In this document: positions 26,287 to 35,900 of the stretch, in pieces | How positions within the stretch are numbered: the first letter of the stretch is position 1 | How the letters are laid out: the number at the start of each line of letters is the position of its first letter | DNA from: Aeromicrobium sp. | GTDB lineage: Bacteria; Actinomycetota; Actinomycetes; Propionibacteriales; Nocardioidaceae | Assembly: GCA_008017265.1 (NCBI GenBank) | Contig: SSHC01000089.1 | Coordinates: 1-52,187, forward strand | Length of the DNA stretch: 52,187 nucleotides | Reading direction: 5' to 3' | Program-made: the position numbers and the translations under genes | Notes under the pieces: generated by a model | The model's input: only the letters and a program-made list of their open reading frames with translations | Databases searched by the model: none | What the model was told of the DNA's origin: nothing

Positions 26287-27960
26287 TCAGACGCCCATCG
26301 TGGCGCGAGGGTACTGCGCGTTGATGTCGGTGGCAACATTGATCAAGTAAGGGATTCCCGAAGCGAACGCACGATCGATCGCAGGCCCAATTTCGGCCGG
26401 ATCAGTCACGAACTCGCCGCCCGCGCCCAAGCCGATCGCGACTTGGTCGTATCGCGTATTCGGAGCCAAATCGGCAGCCACGTCGTAGCCGTAGATCATC
26501 TGCATCGGCATCTTCTCAAGGCCCCACGCGGAGTTGTTACCGACGATCATGACCACCGGCAAGTTGTGACGAACGAGGGTGTCGATGTCGATGATGCTCA
26601 TGCCGGCAGCGCCGTCTCCGTACAACAACACGACTTGGCTTTGCGGACGAGCGATACGGGCCGCGATGGCGGCACCCAAACCAGCGCCGAGGCAGCCATA
26701 AGGCCCAGGATCGAGCCAACCGCCCGGTTGCTTGGGTTCCACGAACTTGCCAGCGAACGAGACGAAGTCCCCACCGTCACCAATCACGACAGCGTCATCG
26801 GCCAAACGGGGGAGCAGTTCACCGTAAACGCGGGCCGGGTGTGCCGGGGATGCTTCAGAGTTCAAGATCAGCTTGTCTGTCTCGTGAACGCCTGCCACTA
26901 CGGTCTGCAGTTCTTCGAGCCACGGGGTCCAGTTCGGCTTCGTAGGAGCGGTCTGGACGGCTGCCACGAGTTGGTCGAAAATGACGCCGATGCTTCCGCT
27001 CGCGCTGGCACCGAGATCCGCGTGCGTCGACAACTGGCCGGGCGTATCGGCGATATGCACTGTGACCGCGGGGTCGTTGCCTTCGCGACCACCGAAACGA
27101 CCAAAGCCGAGACGGAAGTCCAGTGGGGTACCGACAACGATCACGAGGTCGGCTGCACCGAATGCCTTGGAGCGAGCCTTCGTGACGAGATTGGCGTGAC
27201 CGCCAGGAATGATGCCTCGGCCCATACCGTTGGCGATTGCAGGGAAGCCGAGTTCTTCGACGAACCGCAGCGCCTCAGTTTCAGCATGATCCATCCACAC
27301 GTCCGAACCGAGGACGATCACGGGGCGTTTCGCTTCAACAATGAGCTTCGCGATCTTGGCGATGTCATCGGAGTCTGCTTCGCGGACGGACGTGTCGATG
27401 CCGGTGCTCTGGTGGGTGATCGGTCCGTCAAGGAAGAACTCATCCATCGGGATATCCACGAACGAGGGGCCGCGGTGAGCGGCGCCGGCAAGCGTAAAAG
27501 CTTCATCCATGACCGAACTGATCGAATCGAAAGTAGGCGCAGTTACCGCATGCTTCGAAATGGATTTGAAGATCGGCGGATGGTCGACCTCTTGCAAGGT
27601 TCCGGTACCCCATGTTGCCGCCGGAGCGCGGCCGCCGATGACCACCATCGGGGCGCCTGAATAGTAGGCCTGCGCGATGGCGCTGGCGCCGTTGGTGACG
27701 CCGGGGCCAGCAGTCAATACGGCCAAGCCAGGCGTGCGCGTCAATTTGCCGATGGCTTCAGCGGCGAATGCGGCGGTCTGCTCGTGGCGTACGTCGATTA
27801 TTGGCATCTGCGGGTCGGCTTTGACCGCCGCGTCGTACATGGGAAAAATGTGGGCACCAGACAGCGTGAACATTGCGTTGACGCCGTGTGCTTTGGCTAC
27901 TTCTAGGACGTGATCGCCGCCGTGAGGCGTGCGTTCTTCCGTGCTGGATTCTTCACTCAT
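26287..27960 (-). CDS. ThDP-dependent enzyme, IlvG / 2-hydroxyacyl-CoA lyase-like
   Basis: The product has 557 residues in the three-domain layout of the acetolactate synthase superfamily. The ThDP-activating glutamate is Glu60 in VRHEQTAAFAAEA; LTAGPGVTNG and the GDG motif YGDGAAGMSIIDIDTL, followed by NN, bind substrate and cofactor. Several features (QEVDHPPIFKSISK) are closer to the IlvG/HACL branch, including M. tuberculosis Rv1820, than to catabolic or anabolic acetolactate synthases. No small regulatory subunit is nearby, which also argues against true branched-chain synthesis. ATG 27960 follows TAGGA closely; an earlier start at 27996 is disfavoured because it would overlap the pdtaS promoter region. 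Confidence 0.82.
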   Translation of the reverse strand: MSEESSTEERTPHGGDHVLEVAKAHGVNAMFTLSGAHIFPMYDAAVKADPQMPIIDVRHEQTAAFAAEAIGKLTRTPGLAVLTAGPGVTNGASAIAQAYYSGAPMVVIGGRAPAATWGTGTLQEVDHPPIFKSISKHAVTAPTFDSISSVMDEAFTLAGAAHRGPSFVDIPMDEFFLDGPITHQSTGIDTSVREADSDDIAKIAKLIVEAKRPVIVLGSDVWMDHAETEALRFVEELGFPAIANGMGRGIIPGGHANLVTKARSKAFGAADLVIVVGTPLDFRLGFGRFGGREGNDPAVTVHIADTPGQLSTHADLGASASGSIGVIFDQLVAAVQTAPTKPNWTPWLEELQTVVAGVHETDKLILNSEASPAHPARVYGELLPRLADDAVVIGDGGDFVSFAGKFVEPKQPGGWLDPGPYGCLGAGLGAAIAARIARPQSQVVLLYGDGAAGMSIIDIDTLVRHNLPVVMIVGNNSAWGLEKMPMQMIYGYDVAADLAPNTRYDQVAIGLGAGGEFVTDPAEIGPAIDRAFASGIPYLINVATDINAQYPRATMGV

Positions 27961-28010
27961 GAATCCTATGTTACCGGCGAGTAGGTTTATTGTCATCCAT
28001 AATTGTCATT

Positions 28011-29420
28011 GTGCCTTCAATCGAGGAAATAGTCGCGGCTCAAAGTCGCCTCAATTCAGCAGAATTAACACACTTGCGTCTCCTCATCGACGATTGGCAA
28101 TTGCTCGCCGATCTTTCGTTTAGCGATCTCGTTCTGTGGGTGCCCGACCGTGAAGGCAAGGGAATGTGGGCCGTCGCGCAAGTGCGTCCGACCACCGGGC
28201 CGACCACGCTCGTTGTCGACGTTGCGGGGGGATTCGTGCCGACCCCCACCGACGCGCAACTCGATCTCGCTTCGTTCAAACCAGCAGTCGAAGACGGCGT
28301 GGCGAAACACGTGCTGCCGGTGGTTTTTGAAAACACCGTGATCGCAGTGGTCGTGCGCTGCGAGCCCATTACGCCCAGTCGAAGTGTGAGCGAACTCGAA
28401 TCCACATATCGCAAGACCAGCGATTCGTTGATCGAGATGATGGGGCGAGGCGAGTTCCCTCGCCCGTCGAGCGGACCGTCGACGAGTCGGCAGATTCTGC
28501 GCGTCGGTGACGGCTTCGTTCGCACCAACAAAGAGGGCACCGTCACGTGGGTGAGCCCCAACGCTCAATCCGCATACCGCCAAATGGGGTTGGCTGGCGG
28601 ACTCGTTGGGCTCAACATCGTTGAATCAACCACTCGAATTGCCGATCACGTTTCTGCGAATGCTGATTTGGCCACAGTATTTAGTTCCGGCGGCGCTGAG
28701 ACGGAACTCGAAGCACGAGGAGCAACCGTTTTGTTGCGCGTGATCGAGATGCTCGAACACGGCGAGCCAGACGGATTCGTCGTGTTGCTTCGCGATGTGA
28801 CTGAACTCCGCAAGCGTGAACGAGAGTTGGTATCTAAGGAAGCCACGATCCGCGAAATTCATCACCGGGTGAAGAACAACCTGCAAACAGTTGCGGCGTT
28901 GCTCCGTTTGCAGGGTCGACGGATGGAGTTGCCGGAGGCTCGCGCGGCGTTGAAGGAAGCAGAACAACGTGTTTCGACGATCGCAATCGTGCACGAGATT
29001 TTGAGCCATTCATTCGACGAACTTGTGCCGTTCGATGATGTCGCTGACCGGCTCTTGCGTTCAGTGCTCGATCTAGGCGGACCCGGCATTGAGTGGGAAC
29101 GGCACGGCACCTTTGGTGTCTTGCCGAGTGAAGTTGCAACACCGTTAGCCATGATCGTGACCGAGATCGTGCAAAACGCTCACGAACACGCTTTCGCTGC
29201 GGGCCAGGGGACTGTGACGGTTCAAGTAGCGCGGATCGGCGACCTTATGAGGCTGACGATTTCAGACAACGGTCGAGGCTTGCCAGACAACTTTGATCCG
29301 AGCCGCAGTCTCGGCTTATCGATTGTGACCACGTTGGTCGAGTCCGAACTCTCGGGTCGGCTCGAGTTTGGCGATTCCGACGGTGGCGGTACGACCGTGA
29401 TCGTGGAGTTCACGCCGTAG
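28011..29420 (+). CDS. pdtaS: PdtaS-type sensor histidine kinase
   Basis: The 469-residue kinase has a GAF-like N-terminal domain (about 1-135), a PAS domain (about 160-265), a HisKA_2 box IHHRVKNNLQTVAALLRLQ with candidate phospho-His284 or 285, and a C-terminal ATPase domain with NAHEHAF and DNGRGLP. This matches cytosolic PdtaS (Rv3220c), which phosphorylates the RNA-binding antiterminator PdtaR. PdtaR is not in the window. GTG 28011 aligns with the PdtaS N-terminus; TTG 27990 is the alternative. No membrane segment is present. It is convergent with whiB1, an order conserved with M. tuberculosis. Confidence 0.93.
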   Translation: MPSIEEIVAAQSRLNSAELTHLRLLIDDWQLLADLSFSDLVLWVPDREGKGMWAVAQVRPTTGPTTLVVDVAGGFVPTPTDAQLDLASFKPAVEDGVAKHVLPVVFENTVIAVVVRCEPITPSRSVSELESTYRKTSDSLIEMMGRGEFPRPSSGPSTSRQILRVGDGFVRTNKEGTVTWVSPNAQSAYRQMGLAGGLVGLNIVESTTRIADHVSANADLATVFSSGGAETELEARGATVLLRVIEMLEHGEPDGFVVLLRDVTELRKRERELVSKEATIREIHHRVKNNLQTVAALLRLQGRRMELPEARAALKEAEQRVSTIAIVHEILSHSFDELVPFDDVADRLLRSVLDLGGPGIEWERHGTFGVLPSEVATPLAMIVTEIVQNAHEHAFAAGQGTVTVQVARIGDLMRLTISDNGRGLPDNFDPSRSLGLSIVTTLVESELSGRLEFGDSDGGGTTVIVEFTP

Positions 29421-29489
29421 TTGCGCTACCGGGAATAGACGAAGTCCGGACCCGCCTGAGGCGGGAAATCGCATGATGACGACAACAAA

Positions 29490-29518
29490 AAAGACCCGAG
29501 AATAACTCTCGGGTCTTT
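29490..29518. terminator. Bidirectional terminator between pdtaS and whiB1
   Basis: AAAGACCCGAGA and TCTCGGGTCTTT form a perfect 12-bp stem with a five-base loop, flanked by A-rich and T-rich arms, so it can act in both directions. A second smaller hairpin, CCCGCC-TGA-GGCGGG, lies at 29451-29465. Confidence 0.9.
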
Positions 29519-29556
29519 GGCAGTTGCGTATGACAGACGGCGGATGGCCTCAGTCT

Positions 29557-29590
29557 TGCTCAATCAGAGTGAATGCTCAATCAAAGGGAA
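29557..29590. repeat. 17-bp tandem duplication overlapping the whiB1 stop
   Basis: TGCTCAATCAGAGTGAA (29557-29573) is directly followed by TGCTCAATCAAAGGGAA (29574-29590), 15 of 17 bases identical. The right copy contains the whiB1 stop codon. The duplication is not a multiple of three and leaves the left copy as non-coding 3' sequence. Confidence 0.85.
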
Positions 29591-29832
29591 TGAATGCGAG
29601 CGCGCGCATTCTTACGCTTGATCGCCCGACGCTCATCTTCGCTGAGTCCACCCCAAACACCATGGTCTTGGCCCGAGGTAAGCGCCCACTCGAGGCACTG
29701 TTCGCGGACATCGCACCGGCGGCAGACAAGCTTGGCTTCTTCGATCTGAAGAATTGCCGGACCCGTATTGCCGATCGGGAAGAAGAGTTCGGGGTCTTCG
29801 TCTAGGCACGCAGAGCGATGACGCCAGTCCAT
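29581..29832 (-). CDS. whiB1: WhiB1-type iron-sulfur transcriptional regulator
   Basis: WhiB1 binds a [4Fe-4S] cluster, interacts with the primary sigma factor and responds to nitric oxide. The 83-residue protein has Cys9, Cys37, Cys40 and Cys46 in exactly the WhiB1 spacing, the GVWGG turn near residue 60 and a basic C-terminal tail RRAIKRKNARARIH. AAGGA lies five bases before the ATG. Position next to pdtaS matches Rv3219-Rv3220c. In this genome an NO-responsive WhiB1 coexists with an NO-producing NirK, so a functional link is possible but not shown. Confidence 0.96.
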   Translation of the reverse strand: MDWRHRSACLDEDPELFFPIGNTGPAILQIEEAKLVCRRCDVREQCLEWALTSGQDHGVWGGLSEDERRAIKRKNARARIHSL

Positions 29833-29956
29833 TGTGGTCCTTCCAGAGGTTCGGGGATCGTTGCTTTGCGAATCTCGGGTTTCGAGAAGTACGAAAGCAA
29901 CTTGATTATGTTTTCAACAAAATCGCAATATGACAAGACCTTCGGCGATGTTCTTA

Positions 29957-29972
29957 TGTAGTTCTTCTCACA
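29957..29972 (-). promoter_or_regulatory. CRP-like palindrome upstream of whiB1
   Basis: TGTAG-N6-TCACA matches nine of ten positions of the CRP core TGTGA-N6-TCACA. It lies about 125 bases upstream of the whiB1 start and just before the divergent membrane-protein gene. Mycobacterial whiB1 is CRP-controlled, so the placement is sensible, but a single near-match could be chance. Confidence 0.4.
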
Positions 29973-29990
29973 TGTCGATACGCTTGAAAA

Positions 29991-30401
29991 GTGAGCGAAG
30001 CACGTAACAGTCGGGTACCCCTCCTTATCGCAGCAATAATCGCGGGCATACAATCCCTCGCATTACTCGCCTTGTCGGCAGAAGTTTTCTTTGATATTTC
30101 AAGCGAAAACTTACGTGTTTCGTCGGGTGTAGGTTTGCTACTAGGGTTGCTTGGGCTGGGTCTGGGCGCTGCGGCTGTCGGACTAGTGCGAGGCATTCAT
30201 CTGGCTCGTGGTCCAGTCGTGGTGACCCAATTAATTTCTTTAGGGCTCGCCTGGAACTTGATCAAAAGCGACGAAGACCTGCCCGGAATCGTCCCCGCTG
30301 GCGTCGTTTTGGCCGTTGCAGCAGTAATCGTCATGGCTTGTTTGGCCACCAAGAGCGCTCGCGCTGCCTTAGCCGATCGGCCTAGCGATCTTGGAGTATG
30401 A
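29991..30401 (+). CDS. Small four-TM membrane protein, unknown function
   Basis: The 136-residue protein has four hydrophobic segments (about 9-30, 45-67, 74-92 and 99-120), short polar ends and no recognisable motif. GTG at 29991 opens the frame directly after an AT-rich region that could hold its promoter. It is divergent from whiB1 and followed by malic enzyme after 138 bases. I do not recognise a family with confidence; similar short membrane proteins are frequent in actinobacteria. Confidence 0.65.
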   Translation: MSEARNSRVPLLIAAIIAGIQSLALLALSAEVFFDISSENLRVSSGVGLLLGLLGLGLGAAAVGLVRGIHLARGPVVVTQLISLGLAWNLIKSDEDLPGIVPAGVVLAVAAVIVMACLATKSARAALADRPSDLGV

Positions 30402-30468
30402 GAGAATGGACGATGGGCACACCCCGCATTGAGGCTCGTCCAATCTCGAGGCTGATCGTGATCCGATC

Positions 30469-30497
30469 GCACTGAAATCGATGAGAAAAATCAGTGC
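30469..30497. promoter_or_regulatory. Perfect 7-bp inverted repeat upstream of malic enzyme gene
   Basis: GCACTGA and TCAGTGC are separated by 15 bases and end 42 bases before the malic enzyme ATG. This could be an operator or a leader hairpin. The surrounding 138-bp gap holds no other gene. Confidence 0.4.
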
Positions 30498-30539
30498 TTC
30501 CCGTTTCCCAACGACTTGATAGATCGACGTACGCCACTC

Positions 30540-31712
30540 ATGACTTTGCCAGATCACGACGACCCAATCTTCGCGTTGCACCGCGGCGGAAAAATGGAAA
30601 TCGCTTCCTCCGTTCCGTTGGCTGATGCACACGATCTCTCCATCGCGTACACGCCGGGCGTGGCTTTGGTATGCGAAGCGATCGCCGCTGACAGTGAACT
30701 CGCCCACGAATACACGTGGGTTTCCAACACCGTCGCCGTCATCACCGATGGCACTGCCGTGCTCGGATTGGGCGACATCGGCCCCGACGCCGCCATGCCC
30801 GTCATGCAAGGCAAAGCGATCCTGTTCAAGCAATTCGGCGGCGTCGACGCGATTCCGGTCGCTCTTGATACCAAAGACACCGATGAGATCGTCGAGACGA
30901 TCATTCGCCTCGCACCCACCTTCGGCGGCATCAATCTCGAAGATATCTCTAGTCCGCGCTGCTTCGAGATCGAGAAGCGACTCATTGAAGCGCTCGATAT
31001 CCCAGTTTTCCACGACGACCAGCATGGAACCGCTGTTGTCACGCTGGCGGCACTCATCAACGCGTTGCGACTCACCGAACGCGAGTTCGACGAAGCAAAA
31101 GTCGTCATTTCCGGAGCCGGCGCTGCGGGCGTGGCGATCACAAAGATCCTGCATTCGTCGGGGATTCGCAAGATCTCGGTAGTTGACCGTCAGGGCGTGA
31201 TTACGCCCGAGCGTGACGACCTCAACGATGTCAAGCGTTGGTTGGCCGATGAAACTGCGGATTGGGCCAAGCCTGGTTCGGTATCGGAGGCGCTTCAGGG
31301 TGCTGACGTGTTTATTGGTGTTTCAGGTGGGCAAGTGCCCGAAGAAGCAGTTGCAGGGATGGCTCCGAACGCGATCATCTTCGCGCTCGCAAACCCGACA
31401 CCAGAAGTTCACCCCGATATTGCGTCGAAGTACGCGGCGGTTGTCGCGACGGGTCGTTCTGACTTCCCGAACCAGATCAACAACGTCCTGGTGTTCCCCG
31501 GAATCTTCCGTGGGGCGCTCGGTGTGCGCGCTACCCAGATTTCCGAGTCAATGAAACTGTCAGCGGCTGAGGCAATCGCGAATCTCGTAGGCGATGATTT
31601 AGCCCCCGGTTACATCATTCCGTCGCCGTTCGACCCGCGCGTGGCGCCTGCGGTCGCAAAGGCCGTCACCGATACTGCACGCCGCGACGGACTTGCACGC
31701 CGGCCTTACTGA
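30540..31712 (+). CDS. NAD(P)-dependent malic enzyme
   Basis: Malic enzyme oxidatively decarboxylates malate to pyruvate. The 390-residue product is the short bacterial form. It has the family signature IAYTPGVA near residue 35, GLGDIGPDAAMPVM near 75, the metal-binding FHDDQHGTA near 155, a dinucleotide motif GAGAAG near 190 and ALANPTPE near 280. Cofactor preference cannot be fixed from sequence alone. ATG 30540 is preferred to TTG 30516; no strong ribosome site precedes either. It lies 50 bases upstream of the oxidoreductase gene and may be co-transcribed with it. With Kgd nearby it belongs to central carbon metabolism, but not clearly one pathway unit. Confidence 0.95.
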   Translation: MTLPDHDDPIFALHRGGKMEIASSVPLADAHDLSIAYTPGVALVCEAIAADSELAHEYTWVSNTVAVITDGTAVLGLGDIGPDAAMPVMQGKAILFKQFGGVDAIPVALDTKDTDEIVETIIRLAPTFGGINLEDISSPRCFEIEKRLIEALDIPVFHDDQHGTAVVTLAALINALRLTEREFDEAKVVISGAGAAGVAITKILHSSGIRKISVVDRQGVITPERDDLNDVKRWLADETADWAKPGSVSEALQGADVFIGVSGGQVPEEAVAGMAPNAIIFALANPTPEVHPDIASKYAAVVATGRSDFPNQINNVLVFPGIFRGALGVRATQISESMKLSAAEAIANLVGDDLAPGYIIPSPFDPRVAPAVAKAVTDTARRDGLARRPY

Positions 31713-31762
31713 TCTCCTTATGCTGTCGCAACGCGTGACAGCCTCCTTGAAGGGATGTGCTC

Positions 31763-32731
31763 ATGTTTGCTATCTATGCCGCTTCGATGAACCACGCAGA
31801 CCCCATGTCGGGTCTTGTTGTTGGTGAACGACCTGAACCAGTCGTGCCAGATGGTTGGACGACTGTGACGGTGAAGGCTGCCTCCATCAACCACCACGAT
31901 GTGTGGAGTTTGCGGGGAGTGGGCTTGCGCGAGGAATCGTTGCCCATGATCCTTGGTTGCGACGCGGCTGGATTCGACGAAGATGGCAATGAAGTCATCG
32001 TGCACGCTGTCATTTCTGATCCTGACTGGATAGGCGACGAAACCCTCGATCCGCGCCGTTCACTCCTCTCTGAGCGGTTCCAAGGCACGTTCGCAGAACG
32101 TGTTGCCGTGCCGAAGCGCAATGTCATCGCCAAACCGGCCGGCCTTTCGTTTGCCGAGGCCGCTTGCCTGCCGACTGCGTGGTTGACCGCCTATCGAATG
32201 CTTTTCACTCAAGCTGACGTCAAACCTGGTGACACTGTCCTCGTGCAAGGAGCCGGGGGAGGCGTGGCGACTGCTGCGATTGCTTTGGCGCGTGCGGCGG
32301 GTCTCACCGTCTTCGCGACGAGCCGTGACGAATCGAAGCGGGCACAGGCGCTTGAACTGGGAGCGCACGAGGTTTTCGAGTCCGGCGCGAGACTTCCGAC
32401 GAAAGTGGATGCGGTCATGGAAACCGTGGGCGCCGCCACGTGGTCGCATTCCATTCGCGCCATGCGACCTGGCGGCACGCTCGTCATTTCGGGGGCAACT
32501 TCCGGCGATGCGCCTAGTCATGCTGAACTCACGCGGATCTTCTTCCAGCAAATGCGGGTGCACGGCTCCACCATGGGCACCCGCGAAGAACTGCGCGCTC
32601 TCGCTGATTTCATGGCGAATACGAACGTGCGACCAATCATCGATGAAGAGATGCCGATGGAAAACGCCGCAGTTGGACTGCAACGCGTGATCGATCAGAA
32701 CGTCTTCGGCAAGATCGTGCTGACGCGCTAA
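31763..32731 (+). CDS. Medium-chain dehydrogenase/quinone oxidoreductase-like protein
   Basis: The 322-residue protein has the MDR fold. The N-terminal GroES-like domain shows INHHDVWSLRG near residue 43 and GCDAAG near 65; the cofactor domain has VQGAGGGVATAAIALARAAG near 160. The proton-relay and structural-zinc cysteines of alcohol dehydrogenases are mostly absent, favouring the zinc-free quinone oxidoreductase branch. Substrate is unknown. GAAGGGA eight bases before ATG 31763 fixes the start. The gene ends in a strong terminator. Confidence 0.85.
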   Translation: MFAIYAASMNHADPMSGLVVGERPEPVVPDGWTTVTVKAASINHHDVWSLRGVGLREESLPMILGCDAAGFDEDGNEVIVHAVISDPDWIGDETLDPRRSLLSERFQGTFAERVAVPKRNVIAKPAGLSFAEAACLPTAWLTAYRMLFTQADVKPGDTVLVQGAGGGVATAAIALARAAGLTVFATSRDESKRAQALELGAHEVFESGARLPTKVDAVMETVGAATWSHSIRAMRPGGTLVISGATSGDAPSHAELTRIFFQQMRVHGSTMGTREELRALADFMANTNVRPIIDEEMPMENAAVGLQRVIDQNVFGKIVLTR

Positions 32732-32746
32732 CCTCTCAATAACGCC

Positions 32747-32780
32747 AATGGCCCCGACCAAGATATTGGTCGGGGCCATT
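32747..32780. terminator. Strong terminator between oxidoreductase and DUF6104 genes
   Basis: AATGGCCCCGACCA pairs perfectly with TGGTCGGGGCCATT (14 bp, six-base loop), followed by GCGTTTTGG. It lies between convergent stops and probably serves both directions. Confidence 0.9.
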
Positions 32781-32791
32781 GCGTTTTGGTG

Positions 32792-32971
32792 TTATTCGTC
32801 GTCGTCATCGTCGAGTCGCGCTAGCCACGTGGCGAGTCGCTCGACGGGAACTTCGAACTCAGGATTGAGGTCAACGAACAGCGACAATTGTTCAGCCAGC
32901 CAACTCAGCGAAACTTCTTCTTCGCCTCGCCGAGCCTGCAACTCTTCGATACCTCTGTCTGTGAAATACAC
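32792..32971 (-). CDS. DUF6104 microprotein downstream of kgd
   Basis: A 59-residue frame begins MYFTDRGIEELQARRG, continues with SWLAEQL and FVDLNPEFEVPVERLATWLAR, and ends in five acidic residues. It matches, from memory, the DUF6104 family of actinobacteria, whose members are about 60 residues and adjoin the 2-oxoglutarate dehydrogenase gene. The GTG start follows AAGGA with five to six bases. It begins 14 bases after the kgd stop on the same strand, so it is almost certainly co-transcribed. Function is unknown; a regulatory partner of Kgd is a reasonable guess only. Confidence 0.82.
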   Translation of the reverse strand: MYFTDRGIEELQARRGEEEVSLSWLAEQLSLFVDLNPEFEVPVERLATWLARLDDDDDE

Positions 32972-32985
32972 GTAGATCCTTCGGC

Positions 32986-35900
32986 TCAGCTAAATGCCTG
33001 ATCCATCAACTGTTTAGCTTCCTCCATGTGCACCGAATGCGATCCGGTGGAGGTCGTCGAGGATTCCGGACGAGTAACCGCCGAGAACGGAAGGTCGAAC
33101 GCTTCACGCATATGCATCTGAACGTGTGGCCAAGGACCTTGGTTCTCTGGCTCATCCTGAACCCAGCGAATTTCTTCGGCGTTGTCGAATTTCGCGAACT
33201 CAACCTGCAGTTCCTTGACCGGACGTGGGTACAACTGCTCAACTCGAACAATCGCGGTCGTGAAGTCGTCACCTTCGCGCTTCTTGCGTTCAGTCATGAG
33301 GTCCCACGTAATCTTGCCCGAGCAGACAAGGATCTTCTTGACGTTGTTCGGGTTGACCTGATCGTCACCAATGACGGGGCGGAACGTGCCTGAGGTGAAG
33401 TCTTCTGGCTGCGAAACGGCCTGCTTGTTGCGCAGCATTGACTTGGGTGTGAACACGATCAACGGACGGTGTTGTGCTTCCAAGTTCTGGCGACGCAAAA
33501 GGTGGAAGTACGACGCCGGTGTCGATGGCTGAGCGACCGTGAACTCGTCATTGGCAGCGAGCGTCAAGAAACGTTCAATGCGGCCAGAGGAGTGGTCAGG
33601 GCCTTGACCTTCGTAACCGTGAGGCAAGAGCAAGACAACGCCCGAGTGCTGTCCCCACTTGGTTTCGCCTGAGGAGATGTACTCGTCGATGACGGATTGC
33701 GCGCCATTGACGAAGTCTCCGAACTGGGCTTCCCACATCGTGAGCGCCTCGGGGCGAGCCACCGAGTAGCCGTACTCAAAACCGAGCGCTGCGTACTCGC
33801 TCAGGAGCGAGTCGTAGACGTAGAAGTTCGCTTGGTCTGGGCTTACCTGTGTAAGCGGCGTCCACTCGTTGGCGTTGGTGCGGTCGATGATCGTGGCGAA
33901 CCGGGTCGTGAACGTGCCGCGACGCGAGTCTTGACCGGCAAGACGCACTGGCCGACCCTCTGCGAGCAACGATCCCATTGCGATGATTTCACCAGTGCCC
34001 CAATCGATCGGACCTTCCAGAATCGAAGCGGCTCGGCGCTGCAACTGGGGGAGTACCTTGGGGTGAACTGTGAACCCTTCGGGCACCTCAGTGTATGCGC
34101 GCGAAACAGCTTCGAGCATCTCACGGGTTGTGTGAGTGACAACGGCGTCACGCTGCGGCTTCGCAGGATAATCCGGCGTGCGCATGTACGTATCGTCTTG
34201 TTCCTGTTCGCGCACCTTGCCGAAGTGGTCTTCAAGGAGCGTGCGGTATTCGTTGAGGGCGTTTTCCGCTTCGGCCATCGTGATGTCCCCGCGGCCGACA
34301 AGCGCCTCGGTGTACAACTTGCGAACTGACTTCTTGCCTTCGATCGTGTCGTACATGAGCGGTTGCGTGAAGCTCGGATCGTCGCCTTCGTTGTGACCGC
34401 GACGGCGGTAGCAAATGAGGTCGATGATGACGTCCTTGTTGAACGTCGCGCGGTACTCATATGCCAAGCGTGCCGCGTGCATGCAGGCTTCCGGATCATC
34501 ACCATTGACGTGGAACACAGGAGCTTGAATCATGCGAGCAACGTCAGTGCTGTATGTCGAGGAGCGCGAGGAGGACGGGCTCGTGGTGAAGCCGACTTGG
34601 TTGTTCACGATGACGTGGATTGTGCCGCCTGTACGGTAGCCGCGCAATTGCGACAGGTTCAACGTCTCGGCTACGACGCCCTGGCCAGCGAAGGCCGCGT
34701 CGCCGTGAACGAGAACTGGAAGCACTGGGAACTCGGCGCCACGGTCAAGCACATCCTGCTTGGCGCGGGCTATGCCTTCGAGCACCGGGTTAACGACTTC
34801 GAGGTGCGACGGATTCGCAGCGACCGAAACCTTAATGCTGTCGCCCTTGCTTGACGTGAACTCGCCCTCAACACCGAGGTGGTATTTGACGTCGCCTGAA
34901 CCTTGAACGGTGCGTGGATCGATGTTTCCTTCAAACTCGCGGAACACGAGGCTCGGGTCTTTGCCGGCGATATTGACCAAGACGTTGAGGCGACCACGGT
35001 GAGCCATGCCGATGGCGACTTCGTCGAGTCCGTCTGCAGCAGCAGCGCCACAGATTTCATCGAGCAGTGGAATCGTGGTCTCGCCACCTTCGAGACTGAA
35101 TCGCTTTTGGCCGACGTACTTGGTCTGCAGGAACGTCTCGAAAGCTTCGGCCTGGTTGAGCTTTTGCAGGATGCGCAATTGCTCACGGCTGTCTTCTTTA
35201 GTGTGTGGCTTTTCGATGCGTTCTTGGAACCACCTGCGTTCGGCGGGATCTTGAATGTGCATGTATTCCAAGGCGAGCTTGCGGATGTACGAATCGCGCA
35301 GGATGCCGAGGAGTTCACGCAACTTCATTCGTGCTTTGCCGGTGGTTGGGCCGAACGAACCAACGGCGAACGTGCGATCGAGATCCCACAAAGTCAAGCC
35401 GTGCGAGGCGATATCAAGATCGGGGTGAGAACGAAGTCCGAACTCAATCGGATTCGTGTCTGCGATCAAGTGTCCTCGCGTGCGGTACGCGTGGATGAGT
35501 TCGATGACGCGCGCTTGACGGGTGACGTCGTCGTCGTGATCGACGGAAATGTCTTGCGCCCAGCGGATCGGTTCGTGCGGCAAACGCAGCGACTTGAAGA
35601 TCTCGTCGTAGAAGCCGTCTTCGCCCAAGAGCAGTGCATGCACGCGCTTGAGGAATTCGCCCGACTGTGCACCTTGAATGACGCGGTGGTCATAGGTGGA
35701 GGTCAACGTCATCATCTTGGAGACGGCCAAGCGGGTGATCGTCTGTTCAGAAGCGCCGTGATACTCGGGCGGGTACTCCATCGAGCCGACACCGACGATG
35801 ACTCCTTGGCCTGCCATCAGGCGCGGAACCGAGTGATTCGTGCCGATGCCGCCGGGGTTGGTCAGGCTGACGGTCGTGCCCTGGAAGTCGGAAACTTCAA

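Noticed and set aside
26443..27660. 405-codon open frame antisense to the ThDP enzyme
   Set aside because: Shadow of a conserved gene with all catalytic motifs on the other strand.
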